Shown: positions 54,318 through 63,532 of the stretch, piece by piece
Layout of the letters: each line of letters starts with the position of its first letter
Position numbering within the stretch: position 1 is the stretch's first letter
Assembly: GCA_963623875.1 (NCBI GenBank)
Contig: CAVFNL010000045.1
Location: 1-64,000 of the forward strand
Reading direction: 5' to 3'
DNA from: UBA3206 sp963623875
Lineage (GTDB): Bacteria; Bacillota_I; Bacilli_A; Acholeplasmatales; Anaeroplasmataceae
DNA: 64,000 bases
Notes under the pieces: generated by a model
Database searches by the model: none
The model's input: the letters and a program-made list of their open reading frames with translations, nothing else
What the model was told of the DNA's origin: nothing
Program-made: the position numbers and the translations under genes

Positions 54318-54345
54318 AAAAAGGATTAAGCAAGTACTTAATCCT
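54318..54345 (-). terminator. Terminator of the 747-residue orphan gene
   Basis: Stem AAGGATTAAG / CTTAATCCTT with a 6-base loop and TTTTT on the minus strand, about 10 bases past the stop. Confidence 0.85.
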
Positions 54346-54352
54346 TAATAAT

Positions 54353-56596
54353 TTATTTAGATTTAATATTTTTGCTATCAGTATTTATAAGTGGTTCATC
54401 GCCTGAAAGAGAAGTATCAATTTGCTTATCTATATTACTCTTTTCAAGATCGTTTTTAATAATATTTTCTAAATTATTGATTCTATTAGCACTTTTATCA
54501 ATACCAAGTTCAACTTTGTTAGCATTTAAAAGATCTTCTCCAAATTCTTTAAGGAATGAATCCTTAATCATTTGGTTGTTTACCTTATTATTAAAATTTC
54601 TAATTGCATCAATTTGCTTATCAGCTTTAACATCTTCTTTATACTTACCACCAAAGAAATGGGCAACATGCTCAAAGAATGAATGTGATACATTTTTAGA
54701 TAAATCGCTATAATTTTTATTAAGCGTTACAACCTTAGGTTCGAAACCATTTTTAGTTGTGACAATTGATACTAAAGACATAACTTTGTTAGGATCGTTA
54801 ATTGCGTTAACAAAAATTGCGGATATTACATCATCCTTAGAATACTTCTTTCCATGTTCTTTGATATATTCATCTGCAAGTGTATCAATAGATTTTCCAT
54901 TAACATAGAATAGATGAGCTCCTAAGTTATCAGTGATTTTTCCATCACCAATTGTATTTTTATATACTGGGTTAGACAATTGCATAATCATAAAATCATA
55001 TGTTAAGATTTCTTTAGCTTGTGTCATCGCAACTTTAGCATTTGAAGCATTTGAATATTTTTCAGAATTTTCTAATTTATTCTTTTCACACAATTGTTCA
55101 ATACTTAATTTAGATAAGTCAGAATATTTTCTAGATCCGTCACCACAAACACCATATAATGAATAATCCATGTTGAAATTAGATACTCCAAAGTTTTGAT
55201 ACATCGTATCAGATATACATGAAGAAATAGCTAATCTATTTCTCGCAGAAATTGCTCCTGTACTATTCTTTAATTTGATTTTATTATAACCTTCAGCTAT
55301 AGGTAATATTTCTCGTTCAGCTACACCTTCTACTTTATCCTTTAATCCTTTTAATCCAGCTGCGCCTATTGGAGAACATAATCCTGTAGCGGCCATTATT
55401 TCTGCAGGTGCACTATATTGATATTGAGAATCTACACCCATTTTATCCATTAATTTGTAATACTTAATTGGATCTTTTTGTTTTAAATATTGTTCGTAAC
55501 TAGTTTTACCATCATTTCCTTTAGTGAAAGTAATCATTTGTTCGAACATAAATCTACATTCAGTATATTTTATGAATTCATAAATTCCGTTTTCAGATTC
55601 AAAATCATATATTTTAGGTCCTGCAAGATATTTATCAAGCATTCTATCTACATATTTAAATGCTTTTTCAATATCACGTTCTTGTTTTAAATCTCTTGCA
55701 TATATCACATTACAATATTCCATATAATTCTTTAATAATTCATTTAAATCATTTGGATTTTCCGCAAGTAAAAGTGGTGCCATTTGAGCATCACGTGAAA
55801 TATATAGGTTTCTATTTAATGGATTTGTTACAAGTGTTGTAAGTGATGATAAAAATTGACGCGATAAAGAATATCTCTTTAGTGCTTTAACTACATTATC
55901 TTTATTCTTAAATATCGAAGAATTTCCAAATCCTCTATCACCAATTTCCTCAAGATTATATAATGAGGCATTATATCTTGCGATAGTACCAGCAACTTTA
56001 ATAATTCTTGATTTAGCCTCAATAAGTTCTTTTTTCTTTAAAGCTTCTTCCTTAGTCTCTGCATAAATATTAACATCTTTATTTGTTTTTGAAAATATTA
56101 AGTCCATTTCATTTGAATCATAACTTAAAATAACATCTGTAAATGCTTTTCTTTGTTCAAAGGTTGGCTCAACTATTAAACCTGTATATAGGTTATTTAC
56201 ATTTTCATGAACATAGTCTTCATCTAGCGCTTCTGATACAAGTTCTAAATCTCTTTTAAATGATTTTTTATTATTAACTTTTTCATTTTTTGAAGTTGTA
56301 TTAATAATATTTTCATTTACATCTATGATAATATTATCATTAGCATTTGTGTTAATAATATTTTCAGGTTTTATATTTGTATAAATTTCTTCTTCAATAT
56401 TTTCTTCTTTAATTGTTTCAGTTTTGATTTCTTTAGTTTCTTCTTTTGGCAAATCAAAATCTATGAAACTAAATTTATACATTTGTTCTTTAGTATTATT
56501 ACCAATTATAATTTCATTAGTATTTTGATTAAAATTATTTTGTTGCACAAAACTGTTTTCTGATTCATCTTCGCTGTATTCATCTTTTTCTAACAT
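54353..56596 (-). CDS. Orphan protein, 747 residues, with C-terminal VNGK module
   Basis: No recognised family, signal peptide or membrane helix. About 1-110 is acidic and low-complexity, with repeated Ile/Asn/Glu runs (for example ENIINTNANDNIIIDVNENI), so it is probably disordered. About 120-560 is a helical, folded core with RDLELVSEALDEDYVHENV and LNRNLYISRDAQMAPLL. About 575-690 reads LFYVNGKSIDTLADEYI, then ISAIFVNAI, SLVSIVTT and SHSFFEHVAHFFGG, then a charged helix. This order resembles the 510-residue orphan at 12696-14228. A Ser/Asn-rich tail ends it. It is monocistronic between the Na/Pi symporter and TtcA-like genes. Confidence 0.8.
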   Translation of the reverse strand: MLEKDEYSEDESENSFVQQNNFNQNTNEIIIGNNTKEQMYKFSFIDFDLPKEETKEIKTETIKEENIEEEIYTNIKPENIINTNANDNIIIDVNENIINTTSKNEKVNNKKSFKRDLELVSEALDEDYVHENVNNLYTGLIVEPTFEQRKAFTDVILSYDSNEMDLIFSKTNKDVNIYAETKEEALKKKELIEAKSRIIKVAGTIARYNASLYNLEEIGDRGFGNSSIFKNKDNVVKALKRYSLSRQFLSSLTTLVTNPLNRNLYISRDAQMAPLLLAENPNDLNELLKNYMEYCNVIYARDLKQERDIEKAFKYVDRMLDKYLAGPKIYDFESENGIYEFIKYTECRFMFEQMITFTKGNDGKTSYEQYLKQKDPIKYYKLMDKMGVDSQYQYSAPAEIMAATGLCSPIGAAGLKGLKDKVEGVAEREILPIAEGYNKIKLKNSTGAISARNRLAISSCISDTMYQNFGVSNFNMDYSLYGVCGDGSRKYSDLSKLSIEQLCEKNKLENSEKYSNASNAKVAMTQAKEILTYDFMIMQLSNPVYKNTIGDGKITDNLGAHLFYVNGKSIDTLADEYIKEHGKKYSKDDVISAIFVNAINDPNKVMSLVSIVTTKNGFEPKVVTLNKNYSDLSKNVSHSFFEHVAHFFGGKYKEDVKADKQIDAIRNFNNKVNNQMIKDSFLKEFGEDLLNANKVELGIDKSANRINNLENIIKNDLEKSNIDKQIDTSLSGDEPLINTDSKNIKSK

Positions 56597-56620
56597 TTTA
56601 AATACCTCTCTTTTTCTTTA

Positions 56621-58345
56621 TTAATGATAATATTCTTCACCTTCACAATATTTATCATTTATAACATTTTCCGCAATATTATTAGTATGGTCTCCTATAC
56701 GCTCTAAATTAGATACTATATCAACATAATAATCTAAGTTAGATACACTGCATATTCCTTTATTTAATCTTAGGATATGACGCTTTCTACAATATTCTTC
56801 CATATCGTCTACAACTTCTTCATCAGATAATACAATTTTAGCTTTTTCTTTATCCCAAGAAGATATTGCATCGATCGAATATACTACCATCTCTTCTAGT
56901 TTATCAAACATTTTCTTTAAGTCAATAGTACCCTCTTCTGACAAATATAGATGTGCTTCATACCTTTGAGTAAAAAATTCTACAATATTTGTACAATGAT
57001 CCCCAACACGCTCTAAGTCTTTTATTGTATCTAAGTATTTTGATACAGTATCAGTTTGAGTTGATGATAGGTCAGCTTGGGTAAGTTTAATTAAATATTC
57101 ATGAATTTTAGTATCAAGTCCATTGATTTGATATTCATATTTAGCAGCCTTGTCTGCTGCGCCTGAAATATTTTCAAATGAATAATCGTATGTTAGTTTA
57201 AAATATTCTTTTGTAATATCTCCCATATAATCAATCGCTTTTTTAACAAACTCTATTGCAAGTCCTGGAGAACGCTTAACAAGAGCATAATCTTGGAGTT
57301 GTTTTTCTAAATCAGACTCATCGTCTCCTCTTACAATAAGATTAGTTAAGTGTGTAATAGGTGTTAATAAGAATAAGAATACAAAACTGTTTACTATATT
57401 AAATCCTAGGTGGGCAAAAGATATAATTAATTCATTATTTTTACCTTCCCATCCAAGTACGCTATCATTAAACCATGTAACAATCATCTTAAATGGTATC
57501 CATAATATGACACCAAACACAAGTACTCCTAAAAATTTAAACAAAATGTTTGCGACCGCAACCTTCTTAGCTGTCTTATTTGAGCCAAGAGATGCGATTA
57601 AAGCTGTAATTGTTGTACCTATGTTAGCTCCTAACATAATCGCAAGTCCACCTTTTAGTGCTATGGTACCTGATGAATATATACCTTGCACAATAGATAT
57701 TGTACATGATGATGATTGTACTATTAATGTGAACACAAGACCTACTAAAACACCTAGGATAGGCACTCCTGAAATTGATTCAAACATACTTTCAATACGT
57801 TCTTTATAAGTACCTTCAACAATAGTTTTAAATGCCATATCAATTATTGTATTTCCAAAGAAAATAAATCCAAATCCTAATACAATAAGACCTATTTGTT
57901 GAATCTTCTTTTTCTTGCTAAAGAAAACGATAGTAGCTCCTACAAAAACTAATACAACTGCAATTATAGGCATTATTTTTAGTTTAGATGAAAGGGCTAG
58001 TATAAGTGGTAAAATAGTACCACCGATATTTGCTCCTAATAAAACACCTAAAGATTGCTTAAATGTCATTAATCCTGCCGCAACTAGCGATACCGCAAGA
58101 GCAGATGTACCAGATGAGCTTTGAGTAATCATTGTAACAATTAAACCTACAATAAGCCCTTTAAATGGATTATCTGTGAATTTCTCTATTACATTTTTAA
58201 TTCTAGCTCCAGCTAGAACTTTTAAGCTATTTCCCATAAGGCCAATACCATATAGGAAAATTCCTAGTCCACATAAAATGTAAAGAATAGCCTGCCATGT
58301 ATGCATGCCACTAAATCCAATTCCTAATATATTATATAAGTTCAT
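56621..58345 (-). CDS. Na+/phosphate symporter family protein with PhoU-like tail
   Basis: 574 residues from the ATG at 58345, with TATGGAGAA upstream; a longer frame adds 12 unlikely residues. Two inverted Na/Pi cotransporter repeats carry the paired signatures QSSSGTSALAVSLVAAG (about 75) and QSSSCTISIVQGIYSSG (about 205), each followed by GANIGGT or GANIGTT. Eight or so helices lead to a C-terminal PhoU-like region (about 360-570). It imports phosphate with Na+. Relatives may also export phosphate. No pst genes adjoin. Confidence 0.92.
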   Translation of the reverse strand: MNLYNILGIGFSGMHTWQAILYILCGLGIFLYGIGLMGNSLKVLAGARIKNVIEKFTDNPFKGLIVGLIVTMITQSSSGTSALAVSLVAAGLMTFKQSLGVLLGANIGGTILPLILALSSKLKIMPIIAVVLVFVGATIVFFSKKKKIQQIGLIVLGFGFIFFGNTIIDMAFKTIVEGTYKERIESMFESISGVPILGVLVGLVFTLIVQSSSCTISIVQGIYSSGTIALKGGLAIMLGANIGTTITALIASLGSNKTAKKVAVANILFKFLGVLVFGVILWIPFKMIVTWFNDSVLGWEGKNNELIISFAHLGFNIVNSFVFLFLLTPITHLTNLIVRGDDESDLEKQLQDYALVKRSPGLAIEFVKKAIDYMGDITKEYFKLTYDYSFENISGAADKAAKYEYQINGLDTKIHEYLIKLTQADLSSTQTDTVSKYLDTIKDLERVGDHCTNIVEFFTQRYEAHLYLSEEGTIDLKKMFDKLEEMVVYSIDAISSWDKEKAKIVLSDEEVVDDMEEYCRKRHILRLNKGICSVSNLDYYVDIVSNLERIGDHTNNIAENVINDKYCEGEEYYH

Positions 58346-58458
58346 ATTTAATTCTCCATATATTTTATAAAAAATTTGCAATTATATTTTATATTAATTG
58401 TAAAAGTTTTGCAACAAAGTTGTAAAATTATATAACACACATAAATTATAAAAATATA

Positions 58459-59046
58459 TTAAGCCTCAATGCCTAGTGCTTCTTTTGCAAGACTATCTAC
58501 TAAATCATTGTAATATACATTTGTATGACTTTTAACTTTAATAAAATTAACCTTTATTTTATTTGAAGATGCTATCGCAAACTCCCTGTATTTTACGGCA
58601 ATAGGTGTTTTAGCTTGCCATAAACCCAAATACCAAGATCTTATCCCCTCATAATCATAATAAAGATTTATTTCTTTATAACCATGATTTATAGCATAAT
58701 TTATAACAAAACCTGCGCCTTTTATTTCTCCAGCAACATTTCTATGCACGCTATATGCGTCTTTTTCATATTTCTTTTTAAATCTAGTTTCCTTACCACA
58801 AACTATAAAAACCGCTCCAAATGAATATTCTTCTGTCGTTTTATTATATGATCCATCTACATATACCACTGGAATGTTATCATCTACCACTTTATCTTCT
58901 TTATCTAGTAGATATAATTCTGCATCTTCTTTATTCGAAAAAGATTTATATATAGCCCCGCTAAACCCTGAAACTTGTTCTAGTGTTTCATCCCAAGAAG
59001 TATATATTCCAACATTTTTCCCTTTTTTAACAGCATAATATTTCAC
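58459..59046 (-). CDS. rnhA: Ribonuclease HI with N-terminal hybrid-binding (Cauli-VI) domain
   Basis: 195 residues from a GTG start preceded by GGTGAT; an upstream TTG is also possible. The N-terminus YYAVKKGKNVGIYTSWDETLEQVSGFSGAIYKSFSNKEDAE is the Caulimovirus-type RNA/DNA-hybrid-binding domain. The catalytic domain has VYVDGSYN (first Asp), AGEIKGAGFVI (Glu), LYYDYEGIRSW (Asp) and a late Asp in YYNDLVDSLAKEAL. It degrades RNA in hybrids. The length fits hybrid-domain RNases H of Firmicutes. Confidence 0.92.
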   Translation of the reverse strand: MKYYAVKKGKNVGIYTSWDETLEQVSGFSGAIYKSFSNKEDAELYLLDKEDKVVDDNIPVVYVDGSYNKTTEEYSFGAVFIVCGKETRFKKKYEKDAYSVHRNVAGEIKGAGFVINYAINHGYKEINLYYDYEGIRSWYLGLWQAKTPIAVKYREFAIASSNKIKVNFIKVKSHTNVYYNDLVDSLAKEALGIEA

Positions 59047-59109
59047 ATGAATCACCAATTACTTTCTATCTAAATTTTACTAAATAAGATAAATAAAAAC
59101 AATATTTAT

Positions 59110-59140
59110 AAAAAAAGAAATCCTATTTCTAGGATTTCTC
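59110..59140 (-). terminator. Terminator of pyk
   Basis: AGAAATCCTA / TAGGATTTCT 10-bp stem with a 4-base loop, followed by seven T on the minus strand. Confidence 0.87.
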
Positions 59141-59156
59141 GTTTTAATTTATTTAA

Positions 59157-60536
59157 TTAAGCTAAAGTTTCGAACTTAACACCATCAGCAGTAACTACTA
59201 AGATAGCGTCTCCTGCTTCAAGGTTTAATGCTTTCTTGCAAGCTTCTTTTGCATCAGCTAAAACACCAACAACTGGTTGAACTCCCCAAGCTAATTGAAG
59301 AGTACGTGCAGATGCATGGTTGTCTACTGCAAAGAATACATCAGCATCTGGTCTGAACTTAGAAATCTTGAATGCGAATTCTTCAGTTCCTTCTGCTACT
59401 ACTGCAGCAACGCTGAATTCTTTTGTAATTTCTGCAACAGCTAAACCGATTGCGTCTAATTCATTCTTCTCATCATCATAGTTCATAACATTTTCAATCA
59501 TTTGGTTATGATCAATGTCATCTTCTGCTCTTTCATCTGTCTTAGACATATAGTATACAGCTTCATATGGATAATCACCTTGTGCTGATTCTCCTGAAAG
59601 CATTGTAGCTGAAGTTCCATCTAATACTGCATTATGAACGTCAGAAATTTCAGCACGTGTAGGTCTTGGATTTTGAATCATAGAGTCTAACATTTGAGTT
59701 GCAGTTACTACGATCTTTCCTTGAGATTGTGCTAAGAAAATCATATCTTTTTGGATTTGAGGAAGATCCCAAGCGTCAACATCTACTCCTAAATCTCCAC
59801 GAGCAACCATTACACCATCAGATAATTCAATGATCTTTTCCATATTCTCAACACCTTCTTGGTTTTCGATTTTAGAAATGATCTTGATATGCTTGTTGTT
59901 ATTAGCAGCTAAGATATCACGAATATCTTGAATATCTTGAGGACGACGTACGAATGATGCAGCGATAAAGTCTAGGTCTCTTTCGCATGCGAAATTAATA
60001 TCATCTAAATCCTTTGGTGCAATATACTTCATGTTTAATTTAACACCTGGTACATTACAGTTTCTCTTGTTCTTAATCTTACGAGTGTTTTCAATACGAC
60101 ATACTAACTCACGGCAAGTCTCATCTTTTTCTTTAACTGTAAGAGTTAAATTTCCATCCTCGATAAGGATTCTTCCACCTACAGAAATATCATCATATAA
60201 TCCTGGGTAAGAGATTGCAATCTTCTTTGCATTTCCTAAGAATGAATAATCCATAGTGATACGGATTTCTTCACCTTCACGAAGAACTACTGGTTCATCG
60301 TTCTCTAAATATCCAGTACGAATTTCAGGTCCCTTAGTATCAAGCATTAATGCGATATTAAGTCCCTTTTCTTCATTAATCTTCTTTACATTATCAATAC
60401 GGAATCCTTGTTCAACATGATCACCATGAGATAGATTCATACGCATTACATTCATACCTGTAGAAATTAACTTTTCTAGAGTTTCTTTTTGTTCACTAGC
60501 AGGTCCAATTGTACAAACAACTTTAGTCTTTTTCAT
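59157..60536 (-). CDS. pyk: Pyruvate kinase
   Basis: 459 residues. Hallmarks are KVVCTIGPASEQ, MRMNLSHGDH, the K+/ADP region IALMLDTKGPEIRTG, IISKIENQEG (catalytic Lys and metal Glu), VMVARGDLGVD and TATQMLDSM. It converts PEP and ADP to pyruvate and ATP. The C-terminal allosteric domain is present, but the extra PEP-utiliser domain of Bacillus-type enzymes is absent, so it is a short form. It is divergent from pfp across about 295 bases, with its own promoter and terminator. Confidence 0.97.
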   Translation of the reverse strand: MKKTKVVCTIGPASEQKETLEKLISTGMNVMRMNLSHGDHVEQGFRIDNVKKINEEKGLNIALMLDTKGPEIRTGYLENDEPVVLREGEEIRITMDYSFLGNAKKIAISYPGLYDDISVGGRILIEDGNLTLTVKEKDETCRELVCRIENTRKIKNKRNCNVPGVKLNMKYIAPKDLDDINFACERDLDFIAASFVRRPQDIQDIRDILAANNNKHIKIISKIENQEGVENMEKIIELSDGVMVARGDLGVDVDAWDLPQIQKDMIFLAQSQGKIVVTATQMLDSMIQNPRPTRAEISDVHNAVLDGTSATMLSGESAQGDYPYEAVYYMSKTDERAEDDIDHNQMIENVMNYDDEKNELDAIGLAVAEITKEFSVAAVVAEGTEEFAFKISKFRPDADVFFAVDNHASARTLQLAWGVQPVVGVLADAKEACKKALNLEAGDAILVVTADGVKFETLA

Positions 60537-60581
60537 TTTATATATTCTCCTTTAAATTTTTAGATATTTAATCCATTAAAT

Positions 60582-60610
60582 ATTTTAACATAACTATTTT
60601 TTACTTGCAA
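60582..60610 (-). promoter_or_regulatory. Promoter of pyk
   Basis: TTGCAA (60605-60610), 17-bp spacer, TGTTAAAAT extended -10 (60582-60587 core). AAAGGAG precedes the pyk ATG. Confidence 0.75.
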
Positions 60611-60615
60611 GTAAA
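60600..60615. promoter_or_regulatory. 16-bp perfect palindrome over the pyk -35 box
   Basis: TTTACTTGCAAGTAAA covers the -35 hexamer TTGCAA. The phosphofructokinase promoter also has TTGCAA as its -35 box within the palindrome AATTGCAATT (60769-60778). A shared regulator is possible. Confidence 0.55.
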
Positions 60616-60770
60616 TTAAAATCATAAACAATAATTTATAATCAAATTATCTTGATATCATAATTTTCTAAGCATATAAAACAACCTTTTTAATATCCCA
60701 TTAATATAATTGGTTGTAAAAAAGTTCACCCAAAAAAAACAACTAATTATCTAATTGAGTAAAAAATCAA

Positions 60771-60798
60771 TTGCAATTTATTTTACATATATTATAAT
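60771..60798 (+). promoter_or_regulatory. Promoter of the phosphofructokinase gene
   Basis: TTGCAA (60771-60776), 16-bp spacer, TATAAT (60793-60798) on the plus strand. AAGGAGATT and the ATG at 60833 follow. This rules out the longer upstream reading frame. Confidence 0.85.
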
Positions 60799-60832
60799 AT
60801 ACAATGTACGCTTTAAAGCAAAGGAGATTTTT

Positions 60833-62083
60833 ATGGAAAAACTTAAAGGTGCCTGCATACTTGGGCAATCTGGTGGTCCTACATCCGTAATTAATGCGAG
60901 TGCTGCCGGAGTATTTATTGAAGCTTTAAAAAATGATTGCATTACTAATGTTTATGGAGCAAAAAATGGAATCAAAGGTATTTTAGAAGAAAGATTTTAT
61001 GATATTTCTAAAGAAGATTTATCTGAATTAGAATTACTTAAAACAACGCCTTCATCTTCTATTGGTTCTGTAAGATATAAATTAAAAAACGCTTCTGATG
61101 ATCCAACAGATTACAATAGACTTTTAGAAGTATTTAAGAAGTACAATATTCGTTTCTTCTTCTATAATGGTGGAAACGATTCAATGGACACTTGTAATAA
61201 AGTATCTAAATTTATGAAACAAAGTGGATGGGATATCAAATGTATAGGTATTCCTAAAACTATCGATAATGACCTTGCTGGAACTGATCACTGTCCTGGT
61301 TATGCTTCTGCCGCAAAATATGTCGCAACTACATTCATGGAGTTAAGACAAGATGCTGTAGTTTATGACACACCTATGATGGCTGTTGTTGAAGTGATGG
61401 GAAGAAATGCAGGATGGCTTACTGCTGCCGCAGAACTTGCAAGATATAAAGGTCACGGACCAGATTTAATTTATCTTCCTGAAGTTGAATTTGATTTCAA
61501 TAAATTCTTAAATGATGTTCAAAAGGTATATGCAAAGAATAATAAAGTTATAATTGCTGTATCTGAAGGAATCAAAACTAAAGAAGGAAAATATGTTCCT
61601 GAATTATTCTCAAGCCTTGAAAAAGATTCATTCGGACATGCTCAACTTGGTGGTACTGCTCAAGTGTTAGCTCAAAAATTAAAAGAATACTTTGGAATCA
61701 AAGTAAGAGCTATCGAATTCAGTTTACTACAACGTTGTGCACAACACCTTGCATCTAAAACAGATATAATGGAAGCTTATAACGCAGGATGTGAAGCTGT
61801 AAAGGCTGCAACTTCTGGAGTAACTGATAAAATGGTTGCTTTCGAAAGAGAATATATTGATGGTAAATATAGCTGCAAGTATGTGCTTGTTGATCTTGAT
61901 GTAGCTGCTAATGCTGAAAAAACAGTTCCACTTGATTGGATTAATGATGATAAGACTGGATTAAATCAAAAATTCGTTGATTACGCCTTACCATTAATTC
62001 AAGGTGATATGAAGGCTCCTTTAGAAGATGGTCTTCCTAGATTTGCAAATTTAAAAAAAGTTCTTGTTGAAAGAAACGATTAA
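60833..62083 (+). CDS. pfp: Diphosphate-dependent phosphofructokinase (predicted)
   Basis: 416 residues from the ATG at 60833, right after a strong ribosome site; the longer frame overlaps the promoter. GILGQSGGPTSVIN-like start (ACILGQSGGPTSVINASAAG), FYNGGNDSMDT, GIPKTIDNDL and MGRNAGWLTA are phosphofructokinase motifs. In ATP enzymes the second site reads GGDGS and the third GIPGTIDND. Here the Asp after Asn (GGNDS) and the Lys in PKTIDND are the residues that exclude ATP and favour pyrophosphate. It would make glycolysis reversible at this step. It is divergent from pyk. Confidence 0.92.
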   Translation: MEKLKGACILGQSGGPTSVINASAAGVFIEALKNDCITNVYGAKNGIKGILEERFYDISKEDLSELELLKTTPSSSIGSVRYKLKNASDDPTDYNRLLEVFKKYNIRFFFYNGGNDSMDTCNKVSKFMKQSGWDIKCIGIPKTIDNDLAGTDHCPGYASAAKYVATTFMELRQDAVVYDTPMMAVVEVMGRNAGWLTAAAELARYKGHGPDLIYLPEVEFDFNKFLNDVQKVYAKNNKVIIAVSEGIKTKEGKYVPELFSSLEKDSFGHAQLGGTAQVLAQKLKEYFGIKVRAIEFSLLQRCAQHLASKTDIMEAYNAGCEAVKAATSGVTDKMVAFEREYIDGKYSCKYVLVDLDVAANAEKTVPLDWINDDKTGLNQKFVDYALPLIQGDMKAPLEDGLPRFANLKKVLVERND

Positions 62084-62087
62084 GATA

Positions 62088-62115
62088 AAAGGATTAGGCA
62101 AAACCTAATCCTTTT
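62088..62115. terminator. Bidirectional terminator between pfp and the 435-residue orphan
   Basis: AAAGGATTAGG / CCTAATCCTTT 11-bp stem with a 5-base loop. T runs follow on the plus strand, and AAAA precedes it so the minus strand also gets a T tail. The genes converge here. Confidence 0.85.
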
Positions 62116-62118
62116 TCT

Positions 62119-63426
62119 TTACTTATTCAAAACTTTTTCTTTATCCTTATTTATGGTATTATCTTTTATCTTAAAATCTAAACTATCATTTAAATTCGCT
62201 TCAACATTATTTTTTGTAACAGCTATATAATTATTATCAAATTCTTTTAACTGATTATTAAAATATGTTGATTCATTATAGATCTTTTCATAATTGTATG
62301 TAGTTCCATTATAGTTTATAACTTTAATCTTGTTATTTAAGAATTTCTTAATAGTTTTCTTATCAATGCCCATTTCTTCTTTTAAAACCTTATATATCTT
62401 ATCGCATCTCTTGTTATATTCTTTAACATCTTTATTAAACAATCTTTTAAAAATATTATATGAATAAAATATTTTATTTTGAGTAAGATATGCTTCCCTC
62501 ACATTCAATAATGTATTGATTTTTATATTTAGTCTTTCTTCTAAAGATGCATTTTTTAATAGTTCTTTAGCATTATCTAATGCACTGCTTGCGCTTTCAT
62601 TACATAAATTTGAAATAAGTTTGCATCTATCATCACTAAATCTTGCTATAATAGCCTTATGATTATTATCATGTATAACACTATCTGTTTTAACTTCTAT
62701 TTCAGGTTTAAAATTTTTAATGAATAAATCTTTAATTTCTTCTTTATCTAATCCTGCGAATGCTTTTGGTTTATATTGGTCTACAACACCATCTTTGATT
62801 TCAAAATGATACGCTAACATCTCTTGCATATATTTATCAAAATCTTCCATTGTATATCCTATAGACTTAACTTTATCTTTATCCTCTTTAAAATATGAAG
62901 ATGATGATTTTTTTATAAGGGACAAAAATTCATTTAAATTTTTAAGATATATTTTCTTATAATTTTCATCATTAATTCTATTTGCACTTCTAAGAAAATT
63001 AACTGAGTCTATAAAATCACTCTTTTTGACAAATAATATATCATCTAATTGATTATAGTCATTTTTAATTTCAAATGGAGAAAATAATGCGGTCTTATCA
63101 CCAATTATTTTTTCTTTATTTTCAGCTTGACGCATTCTCAATCTTTGAATCTCATCTAATTCTGGTGAAATAGATTCAATTAAATTTGTATTTTTATTTA
63201 CACTAAGACCTATATTCATTCTATCATCTAACATATATTTTAAATATACATTAAACTCTTCAGGATACATTTCTTGAACAATTGCAAGTTGTCTATCAAA
63301 GCTTGTATCAACCCTAAAAATTGGTTCATATTTAACTTTTCCTGCATGTTCTACCATTTCAACATGTGAAAAAAAGTCATATAGTACTTCTTTATCTTTT
63401 TCAAATTCTAATTCATCATTTTGCAT
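62119..63426 (-). CDS. Orphan protein, 435 residues
   Basis: No recognised family. It is soluble and highly charged, with mixed helices. Landmarks include FFSHVEMVEHAGKVKYEPIFRV near the start, IVQEMYPEEFNVYLKYMLDDRMN, and a late aromatic amphipathic piece KIFYSYNIFKRLFNKDVKEYNKRCDKI (about 328-354). That piece recalls the LPWYKKILYKIGI and SFFEHVAHFFGG pieces of the other two orphans, but lacks the VNGK element. It has a Lys/Asn/Asp tail. It is monocistronic, convergent with pfp and upstream of nothing on its strand except the shared terminator. Confidence 0.75.
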   Translation of the reverse strand: MQNDELEFEKDKEVLYDFFSHVEMVEHAGKVKYEPIFRVDTSFDRQLAIVQEMYPEEFNVYLKYMLDDRMNIGLSVNKNTNLIESISPELDEIQRLRMRQAENKEKIIGDKTALFSPFEIKNDYNQLDDILFVKKSDFIDSVNFLRSANRINDENYKKIYLKNLNEFLSLIKKSSSSYFKEDKDKVKSIGYTMEDFDKYMQEMLAYHFEIKDGVVDQYKPKAFAGLDKEEIKDLFIKNFKPEIEVKTDSVIHDNNHKAIIARFSDDRCKLISNLCNESASSALDNAKELLKNASLEERLNIKINTLLNVREAYLTQNKIFYSYNIFKRLFNKDVKEYNKRCDKIYKVLKEEMGIDKKTIKKFLNNKIKVINYNGTTYNYEKIYNESTYFNNQLKEFDNNYIAVTKNNVEANLNDSLDFKIKDNTINKDKEKVLNK

Positions 63427-63498
63427 AAATCCACCTTTATACCCTTCTTTATATTATTTTATCATTTATTATATTATGAGGCAAATTTTAGATGAAAT

Positions 63499-63532
63499 AA
63501 AAAATAAAACCCCTTATATTAAAGGAGTTTTA
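63499..63532 (-). terminator. Terminator overlapping the dnaE stop
   Basis: AAAACTCCTT / AAGGGGTTTT stem with a 6-base loop and a T-rich tail on the minus strand; the stop codon at 63530-63532 is in the stem. Confidence 0.82.
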
